From JAHFLQ01 sp964432465 (GTDB taxonomy: Bacteria; Patescibacteriota; Minisyncoccia; UBA6257; WO2-44-18), in NCBI GenBank assembly GCA_964432465.1, contig CAYSNI010000011.1, positions 1-7,907 of the forward strand: DNA of 7,907 nucleotides, read 5' to 3'. The stretch's first letter is position 1. The number at the start of each line of letters is the position of its first letter. Below are positions 1 to 4,560 of this stretch, piece after piece. The position numbers and the translations under genes were made by a program. A model generated the notes under the pieces. The model saw only the letters and a program-made list of their open reading frames with translations, ran no database searches and was not told the origin of the DNA.

Positions 1-116
1 ATGCGCCTCGGATCAAGGTCACTAGAAAGATCCACTGGATAGAAATAGGAAATAAAACGACTGAGGTCGTCATATTTCTTTTTGAAATAGTGATCCTTTT
101 TAACTTGAAGATTCAT
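1..116 (-). CDS. N-terminus of a probable SAM-dependent methyltransferase (cut by window edge)
   Basis: Reading leftwards from the ATG at 116-114, 38 codons run open to the window edge. The protein begins MNLQVKKDHYFKKKYDDL and continues with RFISYFYPVDLSSDLDP. This Tyr/Phe-rich lead-in followed by a 'LDP(R)' turn resembles, from memory, class I SAM-dependent methyltransferases of sugar and polysaccharide clusters, where the glycine-rich SAM loop (VLEIG-type) follows within about ten residues. That loop lies just beyond the edge, so the catalytic fold is not seen. The frame is open upstream to a stop at 215-213 but holds no ATG, GTG or TTG there, so 116 is the best start. No Shine-Dalgarno is present, and the base A of the ATG is the last base of the repeat element at 116-339. 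It follows the double glycosyltransferase in the same direction, probably as the next cluster gene. Coding status is fairly likely; the family call is tentative. Confidence 0.55.
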   Translation of the reverse strand, partial: MNLQVKKDHYFKKKYDDLSRFISYFYPVDLSSDLDPRR

Positions 117-144
117 CCCGTTAGAACCAGTCCCGTTAGAAACA

Positions 145-161
145 GGTCGCCGGAGGCGACC
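145..161. other. GC-rich hairpin inside the inner repeat
   Basis: GGTCGCC (145-151), loop GGA, GGCGACC (155-161) form a perfect 7-bp stem with a 3-nt loop, next to the left arm of the inner inverted repeat. No T-run follows on either strand, so it is not a typical intrinsic terminator. It is more likely a structural part of the repeat. Confidence 0.6.
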
Positions 162-169
162 GCAACTCG

Positions 170-185
170 GCCGTCCGACAACGGC
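170..185. other. Small hairpin inside the inner repeat
   Basis: GCCGT (170-174) and ACGGC (181-185) form a 5-bp stem around a 6-nt loop. It lies 8 nt from the hairpin at 145-161, so the two could stack in the single strand or in RNA. It is weak alone, and is listed because it belongs to the repeat. Confidence 0.4.
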
Positions 186-217
186 TTTCAGATAATATCG
201 TGATTCTATTGATTAGA

Positions 218-322
218 TTAGTATTCATAAATTTGGTTGTTTCTAACGGGACGTAGATCGGCCGTATACCCAGTATACAAATTGCCACTCTTTTTACTAC
301 GCATAACGTATGTATATTGCAT
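218..322 (-). pseudogene. Truncated GIY-YIG endonuclease fragment
   Basis: The ATG at 322-320 opens a 34-codon frame ending with TAA at 220-218. Residues 1-24, MQYTYVMRSKKSGNLYTGYT then ADLR, match the start of small single-domain GIY-YIG (UvrC/URI-type) nucleases: the first strand with the GIY-equivalent TYV (residues 4-6), the basic RSKKSG turn, the YIG-equivalent YTG (16-18), and the ADL that normally leads into the catalytic Arg helix. Residues 25-28 (PVRN) are translated repeat, and the frame then stops. The catalytic Arg/His region and the metal-binding Glu of the family are absent, so it cannot be an active nuclease. Full-length family members are about 80-100 residues. The start lies only 3 nt inside the outer inverted repeat. 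The match is short but carries the family hallmarks in the right order and spacing. Confidence 0.62.
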
Positions 323-330
323 AGATGGTT

Positions 331-2562
331 CTAACGGGACAGGTTTATTAAGTTTACTAAATTATCGACGGTTCGGCTTATCGAGAACTGCCGAGCTTTT
401 TCTTTCGCATTCTTTGAAAGAACTTCTCTGAAATTTTTATCACTGTCTATCTTTTTAATTGCGTCTAAAATCTGAATCTTGTTATTCGGCTCAACCAAAA
501 TTCCCTGCTGGCCGTCATCAACTAGCTCCGGAAGACTCCCGACGTTAGTCACAATTACCGGCAAACCCACGCTCATCGCCTCCACAACCTGAAAAGAGAA
601 GCTCTCGAACGAAGTATTAAGAATAAATAATTCGGCTTGCTGATAAATCTTAAATACTTCTTCCCTTGAAACACTGCCGACCAAATGAATCCTCTCTTCT
701 AGCTTATGCCTTTTCACTAATAAATTTAAACTTCCCATATCGGGGCCATCGCCGATAATTGTCAGCTCCCAATCAGGCAAGTCGTTCATCAGATTTATAA
801 GTACATCAAAACCCTTCCACGGGACCAATCGTCCCGCCGTGACAATAGACTTGCCCGTGCCGATTTTTTTCAACTCTAAACCTTCTTCAAACTTAAGGCC
901 GTTATAAATAGTCTTCACCCTCTCCGGATTTTTAATCCAGCCGCCAACCAGCTTCTGAAAATATTTACTCGGCGTAATCACCAAATCCGCACGTCCGACA
1001 ACGAACTTCTGCGCCTTACGAAGTAACTCGACTTTCCAGCCGTATTTTTTCTTCTGAAAATCATCGATCGTCTCCTTAACTCCAAAACGCTGAGCAGACT
1101 GTTCCCAGGCATAATCTCCGGCTACACGAATAAAGAATTTTTTGCCCCTCAGCCTTGCCGCTATAAGCGCCGGTAAACCCACGCTGACCGGATCTTGCGC
1201 GTAAACAAAATCAAACGATCCCGCTTTCCAAAAACAGCTCCAAAAATACCCAATGTGCCTGATTAATTTAGGTAGCTTACGAAAGTTCGTAAAAGCAAGA
1301 TGGTCAACAAAGAATCCTCTAGAAGGAAGCTCTTCCTCAAGGAGAACCGTATAAGTGGCGGGCCCGCCGATATCGGGTGGATAAATTCCTGTCGCCACCA
1401 ATAAGTTAACAGGTTTTAGTTGAGAATTATTAGTTAAGTTCGAGAAGATTGAATTCATCCGGCCGGCGATTTTATCCCAAGTGTAATTTTCTTCAACAAG
1501 ACGTTTTCCGTTCTCGCTAATCATTCGGGCTAAATCTATATCCGTGAGTAGAAGCGTTATTTTTTCGGCAAGATCTTTCGGATCATCTACCTTAACGAAA
1601 AGTCCCGTCTCCCGATCCTTTAAAAAATCCGGGATACCACCGACATTAGTGCCGATCACGGGAATACCCGCCGCCATGGCCTCCAAAAATGAATTGCCCA
1701 ATCCTTCCGAGCGGGAAGCCCGGACAAAAATATCCGCTTCCGCCAAATAACCGGAGATCTTCTCCGGGTCAACATGCCCAAGGAACTGCACCCGCTCCGC
1801 TACGCCAAGATCCTGAGCCAAATTCTTCAGCATCGCCTCATCCGGCCCACTTCCGAGGATCATTAACCGCCAATCGGCTAACGAAAGCTTAGCGACAGCG
1901 CGAATCAAAGTATCTACGCCATTTTTGTGAACTAATCTGGAAGTGGTAATGATTATTTTTTTATCATCATTTTTACTTTTTGATTTTATATTTATGATTT
2001 TATCTAGACTCACTCCATTGGGAACCACCTCAATAGGACACCGCGCTCCGTGGCGACGTCCGAAATCGGCAAGGTAAGAACTGATTGCCTGAATGAAATC
2101 CGACCTCTTGAATATCAACTTCCATAAAGGATAAAAAACTCCTACACGACCTAAAATATGCGTTTCAGAATCTCCTTCCTGCAGAGTAAGAAGCATCGGC
2201 ACCTTAGGATGCCTTAACTTAAAAAGCAACGCCGCGAAACCAGCGTACGATGCCATCACAACCCAAATAGCCCGAAAAGGCTTTTCCTTGTGAGACCGTT
2301 CAGCGGCCCGCCAAGCACGAAATACATAAGCTATTTTTTCCGAAAAACGACCATAGTAACTAGAGCCGGCGCTTCCTTTGCCGAGCCTAATGATTGCCAC
2401 ATTGCCATCACGCTCCGCTTGCGGCCAACGCGAATCAAACCGATTGGTAAACACAAAAAAATCCCTATCCGAAAGACGCTTTGTAATTTCCTGAACCGCA
2501 ATCTCGGCACCGCCGACAAATGGAGAATAGGCCAAGCTAAAAATACCGACACGGTTTTTCAT
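331..2562 (-). CDS. Fused double GT4-family glycosyltransferase (743 aa)
   Basis: Two complete GT-B fold, family 4 glycosyltransferases lie in one chain. Unit 1 spans about residues 1-378, with the N-terminal Gly loop GGAE (17-20), the donor-site pair R209/K213 and an E-x7-E motif at E286/E294 inside SEGLGNSFLEAMAAG. Unit 2 spans about 385-743, with GGPATY (399-404), R578/K583 in AGRLVPWKG, and E653/E661 in FESFSFQVVEAM. GT4 enzymes transfer sugar from a nucleotide-sugar with retention, usually onto a lipid-linked glycan at the cytoplasmic membrane. Both units keep their motifs, so both may be active and may add consecutive sugars; the sugars cannot be told. A normal GT4 protein is about 350-400 residues, so this is roughly twice the usual length. 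The ATG (2562-2560) is 3 nt from the preceding gene's stop and has no clear Shine-Dalgarno, which suggests translational coupling. The last two sense codons (Ser, Arg) and the TAG stop are made by the outer repeat at 326-339, so the original C-terminus may differ. Confidence 0.93.
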   Translation of the reverse strand: MKNRVGIFSLAYSPFVGGAEIAVQEITKRLSDRDFFVFTNRFDSRWPQAERDGNVAIIRLGKGSAGSSYYGRFSEKIAYVFRAWRAAERSHKEKPFRAIWVVMASYAGFAALLFKLRHPKVPMLLTLQEGDSETHILGRVGVFYPLWKLIFKRSDFIQAISSYLADFGRRHGARCPIEVVPNGVSLDKIINIKSKSKNDDKKIIITTSRLVHKNGVDTLIRAVAKLSLADWRLMILGSGPDEAMLKNLAQDLGVAERVQFLGHVDPEKISGYLAEADIFVRASRSEGLGNSFLEAMAAGIPVIGTNVGGIPDFLKDRETGLFVKVDDPKDLAEKITLLLTDIDLARMISENGKRLVEENYTWDKIAGRMNSIFSNLTNNSQLKPVNLLVATGIYPPDIGGPATYTVLLEEELPSRGFFVDHLAFTNFRKLPKLIRHIGYFWSCFWKAGSFDFVYAQDPVSVGLPALIAARLRGKKFFIRVAGDYAWEQSAQRFGVKETIDDFQKKKYGWKVELLRKAQKFVVGRADLVITPSKYFQKLVGGWIKNPERVKTIYNGLKFEEGLELKKIGTGKSIVTAGRLVPWKGFDVLINLMNDLPDWELTIIGDGPDMGSLNLLVKRHKLEERIHLVGSVSREEVFKIYQQAELFILNTSFESFSFQVVEAMSVGLPVIVTNVGSLPELVDDGQQGILVEPNNKIQILDAIKKIDSDKNFREVLSKNAKEKARQFSISRTVDNLVNLINLSR

Positions 2563-2565
2563 ATT

Positions 2566-3657
2566 TTAAGAAAGATAGATCTTCTGAGTGGCCTCGACCA
2601 TCTTTTCAAGCGTAAGATTACTTTCAAGGAATTTTTTTGCTTCTTGAGAGAATTTGGCCGCCGCTTCCGGATGCCCAATATAATAAGAAATAGCGCGAGC
2701 TATTTCTTCCGGTTCCCTGCCAGGCATCACCAACCCCCGCTGATCCGCAATTTCTGTCATACCTCCGATACGTGTCACTACCAATGGGACACCGGCGGCC
2801 ATCGCTTCCAACATAGTATACGGAAGACCTTCTTTTATAGATGTCAGGGCAAAAATATCAAACGCTTTAAGATAAGGGGCCGCAGGACCCAAAACATCCA
2901 AAATGGAAAAACGGTTCTCTAAATTAAGCTTTTTTATTTTTTTCTTTAAAGAGGAAAGCTCATAACCCGTACCGATTATAAAAAAATGCGCCTCGGGAAC
3001 TTTTGCCGCCGCCTCAACAAGCGTATCGTAATTTTTTTCCGCTACAAGCCGGCCTACCGATCCAACCCACACGCTCTCATCATTAACCGGCGCTCCGGTT
3101 AATTTTTTTATAATCCGCCGCGCGTCTCCCTTAGCTATAAATGGAACTTCACTAATACCGTTATAGACAGTAAAAAGCTTCGACGGCAACGCGATTTTAT
3201 GCTTGATAGCTAGCTGATTATCATATTGAGAAACCGAAATTATCCTATCCTGAAAACGAGCGGCGAGCTTATGCATGGCGATATAAAAATTACGCCGCAA
3301 CCAGCTTAAGCGATTATCCGGATTAAAAACCCAGCCGTGGGCGGTAAAGATAACCTTCGGCACGCCGGCAAGTTTAGCGGAAATAGCGCCAACGACGCCG
3401 GCTTTCGAACTATTCAAATGAACAATATCCGGCCGCTCCCGTCGGAAAATAAAAAATAACTCTCCTAAGGCGAGGAGATCGTTAATAAAGAGGAGGTGCG
3501 GTTGGGTAGAGTTAGAAAGAAATCGGACGCCATTTACTCCGCCCGAAATTATTTTTACGATAAATCTCTTTGTATCAAGCTTGGATGCTAACTCCTTAAC
3601 ATACTTTTGCGCTCCGCCAACATCATCCTTCGTAACCACAAAAAGGACCTTTTTCAT
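2566..3657 (-). CDS. GT4-family glycosyltransferase (363 aa)
   Basis: This is a single GT-B glycosyltransferase of usual GT4 length. The N-terminal Rossmann half starts MKKVLFVVTKDDVGGAQ, with the Gly loop at 14-15. It then shows HLNSSKAG (80-87) and FTAHGW (104-109), signatures typical of capsule and exopolysaccharide GT4 enzymes. The C-terminal half has R203/K208 in VGRLVAEKNYDTL for the donor phosphates and E276/E284 as the E-x7-E motif in KEGLPYTMLEAMAAG. It probably adds a hexose or similar sugar to a lipid-linked intermediate at the inner face of the membrane; acceptor and donor are unknown. It is 41 nt downstream of the TPR gene and 3 nt upstream of the double glycosyltransferase, so it is operonic with the latter. 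No Shine-Dalgarno lies before the ATG; a TATATT box 4 nt upstream allows a leaderless start. Confidence 0.93.
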   Translation of the reverse strand: MKKVLFVVTKDDVGGAQKYVKELASKLDTKRFIVKIISGGVNGVRFLSNSTQPHLLFINDLLALGELFFIFRRERPDIVHLNSSKAGVVGAISAKLAGVPKVIFTAHGWVFNPDNRLSWLRRNFYIAMHKLAARFQDRIISVSQYDNQLAIKHKIALPSKLFTVYNGISEVPFIAKGDARRIIKKLTGAPVNDESVWVGSVGRLVAEKNYDTLVEAAAKVPEAHFFIIGTGYELSSLKKKIKKLNLENRFSILDVLGPAAPYLKAFDIFALTSIKEGLPYTMLEAMAAGVPLVVTRIGGMTEIADQRGLVMPGREPEEIARAISYYIGHPEAAAKFSQEAKKFLESNLTLEKMVEATQKIYLS

Positions 3658-3661
3658 CTAC

Positions 3662-3667
3662 AATATA
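3662..3667 (-). promoter_or_regulatory. Possible -10 box of a leaderless glycosyltransferase transcript
   Basis: On the minus strand TATATT (3667-3662) ends 4 nt before the ATG at 3657. Initiation 6-7 nt downstream of the box would fall on or beside the start codon. I see no matching -35 at the right spacing. The whole 41-nt gap to the upstream stop (3658-3698) has no terminator and no Shine-Dalgarno, so read-through from the TPR gene is equally possible. Confidence 0.2.
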
Positions 3668-3698
3668 CAACTTGACTGCCTAAACTGGGGTCACCCGG

Positions 3699-4463
3699 CT
3701 ATTTAGCGACGCTTAGAGCGGCTATTTCTTCCTTAAAAGACTCTTGTTGGGAACCGCTAATATCGGGAGAATTTAAGAGCAGGGAAAAATATTTTATTCC
3801 GTTTGATTTATCTCCAACCGACTTGTAATAATAGGCTAAATTCATAATGAGATTTGCATCTTTATTTATTTTCTTCAGGCCATCCAATAAAATATTATCA
3901 ATCAGATCATATTTTTCCTTATTCACATCTCGATAAAAGTTCGCAAGGCCGATGTAAAAATCAGGAGAAGCCGGGCTTAACTGAATCGCCTTTTGATAGT
4001 TTTTTTCCGCCTTTGCGAGATCATTCAAATAAAATCCATAAAGATTTGCCAAGTTGTAATAATTTAAAGAATCGGTAGGGGTGATTAGTGCTAAATATTC
4101 CCAAGCATCTCTAGCGCCGACGTAATTATCAACACTCTTTTTTATTAGGCCTAGATCTATCCATCGCCCGGTCTGATTAGGATTTTTTTTGATTCCTTCT
4201 ATCAGATCCTGAAGAGATGCCTGCCGCTGCGCAAGATAAGCCTTAGGATATTTTGCTAAAATCTCCGGCTTACCAAGGTAACTTAATTCTTGGCCTCGAT
4301 ATTCTGGGTCTTGATTCAAAGTAGTCGTGGCCATGCCGGCAACGCTATCAACTACCGGTTCCAAAAGAGGCGCCCCGTATTCGGAAGATCGGGATAAAAT
4401 AAAAACGCCAGCGATCACCACTAAAACAATCACTAGTAAAATTAAAATAATTTTCTTAATCAT
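3699..4463 (-). CDS. Membrane-anchored TPR protein (254 aa)
   Basis: Residues 1-3 (MIK) followed by a hydrophobic stretch at about 4-23 (KIILILLVIVLVVIAGVFIL) form an uncleaved signal anchor. There is no lipobox Cys, and no Cys at all. An extended, low-complexity linker follows to about residue 65. From about 99 onward the chain is helical, with tetratricopeptide-like pairs. The clearest is about 133-167, with YYNLANLYGFYLNDLAKAE then YQKAIQLSP; weaker repeats lie at about 99-132, 168-200 and 203-236. The repeat domain probably faces outside the membrane and acts as a protein-protein scaffold; no enzyme motif is visible. It sits between the surface-protein gene and the glycosyltransferases, which fits a role in surface assembly, but the partner is unknown. 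It follows a strong terminator, so it probably has its own promoter in 4464-4500. The start is supported by the immediate signal anchor. Confidence 0.85.
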   Translation of the reverse strand: MIKKIILILLVIVLVVIAGVFILSRSSEYGAPLLEPVVDSVAGMATTTLNQDPEYRGQELSYLGKPEILAKYPKAYLAQRQASLQDLIEGIKKNPNQTGRWIDLGLIKKSVDNYVGARDAWEYLALITPTDSLNYYNLANLYGFYLNDLAKAEKNYQKAIQLSPASPDFYIGLANFYRDVNKEKYDLIDNILLDGLKKINKDANLIMNLAYYYKSVGDKSNGIKYFSLLLNSPDISGSQQESFKEEIAALSVAK

Positions 4464-4470
4464 TAATGTC

Positions 4471-4500
4471 TATTAAAACAAAAACTAACAAAAAAGACAA
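4471..4500 (-). promoter_or_regulatory. Weak candidate promoter of the TPR gene
   Basis: On the minus strand TTGTCT (4500-4495) and TTAATA (4476-4471) are separated by 18 nt, and the second box lies 7 nt before the ATG at 4463, which would give a nearly leaderless mRNA. The first hexamer overlaps the terminator stem and T-run of the upstream gene. The region is AT-rich, so such boxes arise easily. The argument is mainly that a gene after a terminator needs a promoter here. Confidence 0.25.
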
Positions 4501-4529
4501 CCCCGGCCTTTCGGTCGGGGTTGTCTTTT
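4490..4529 (-). terminator. Intrinsic terminator of the surface-protein gene
   Basis: In the minus-strand transcript AAAAGACAACCCCG pairs with its complement in a long stem (arms 4529-4513 and 4508-4492) containing one A-C mismatch. The loop is a GNRA tetraloop (GAAA), and a run of six U (4495-4490) follows. The tetraloop and U-run both favour the minus strand. It begins 32 nt after the TAA stop at 4563-4561. On the plus strand the A-run becomes a U-tract on the other side, so weak bidirectional use cannot be excluded. Confidence 0.88.
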
Positions 4530-4530
4530 C

Positions 4531-4557
4531 TAGCTGGAAGTCTCAAGTCTTCCGCTA
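4531..4557 (-). other. 3'-UTR hairpin between stop codon and terminator
   Basis: TAGC-GGAAG and CTTCC-GCTA arms (4557-4549 and 4540-4531 on the minus strand) pair over 9 bp with a single bulged base and an 8-nt loop. The hairpin lies 3 nt after the surface-protein stop and just before the terminator. It has no U-run of its own. It may protect the 3' end of a highly expressed mRNA, which is inference. Confidence 0.4.
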
Positions 4558-4560
4558 AGA

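Larger units (their letters stand above)
130..252. repeat. Inner inverted-repeat unit, 15-bp perfect arms
   Basis: The arms are GTCCCGTTAGAAACA at 130-144 and its exact reverse complement at 238-252, separated by 93 bp. Two GC-rich hairpins (145-161 and 170-185) sit next to the left arm, while the right part (186-237) is AT-rich and codes for nothing recognisable. The arms share the core of the outer 14-bp repeats but differ beyond it (AAACA instead of AACCA), so this looks like a sister unit placed inside the outer one. On the minus strand it begins exactly where homology to GIY-YIG nucleases ends. Confidence 0.7.
116..339 (-). mobile_element. 224-bp inverted-repeat-bounded element with GIY-YIG remnant
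   Basis: The two ends are perfect 14-bp inverted repeats: TCCCGTTAGAACCA at 116-129 and its reverse complement at 326-339. Inside lie a truncated GIY-YIG reading frame (322-218) and a second inverted-repeat unit (130-252) with the same 11-bp core TCCCGTTAGAA. The right arm of the inner unit directly abuts the outer arm at 129/130. On the minus strand both flanks carry the dinucleotide TG (341-340 and 115-114), compatible with a 2-bp target duplication but also with chance. The left end on the transcribed strand supplies the last two sense codons and the TAG stop of the upstream glycosyltransferase. The right end supplies the A of the next gene's ATG. No transposase is present, so if mobile it would act in trans or be decayed. 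Repeat structure is certain; the mobile interpretation is inference. Confidence 0.6.

Noticed and set aside
57..89. Short hairpins near the left edge (57-70 and 73-89) as a terminator or RNA gene
   Set aside because: Stems are 5-6 bp and lie inside the methyltransferase coding region; they look like chance pairings.
3..203. Plus-strand open frame from the left edge to TGA at 201-203, ending with PVRN-type residues
   Set aside because: It overlaps the minus-strand methyltransferase start antisense, and its C-terminal third is only translated repeat. The minus-strand frame looks far more like a natural protein. It cannot be excluded completely because its start is outside the window.
264..278. 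GTATAC-CCA-GTATAC double palindrome as an operator
   Set aside because: It lies in the conserved LYTGYT coding part of the GIY-YIG remnant, and the Tyr-Thr codon repetition explains it.
116..339. CRISPR array
   Set aside because: The repeats are only 11-15 bp, in inverted rather than direct orientation and with irregular spacing; no cas genes are present.
237..431. Plus-strand 64-codon frame starting in the repeat
   Set aside because: It starts inside the inverted repeat and runs antisense through the GIY-YIG remnant and the end of the double glycosyltransferase; no protein-like features.
2290..2922. Plus-strand 210-codon frame
   Set aside because: It lies antisense across the junction of two clear glycosyltransferase genes; composition is that of a shadow frame.
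3690..3699. Small GGGT-GA-CCCC palindrome after the TPR gene as a terminator
   Set aside because: The stem is only about 4 bp and there is no U-run; it would not stop transcription.
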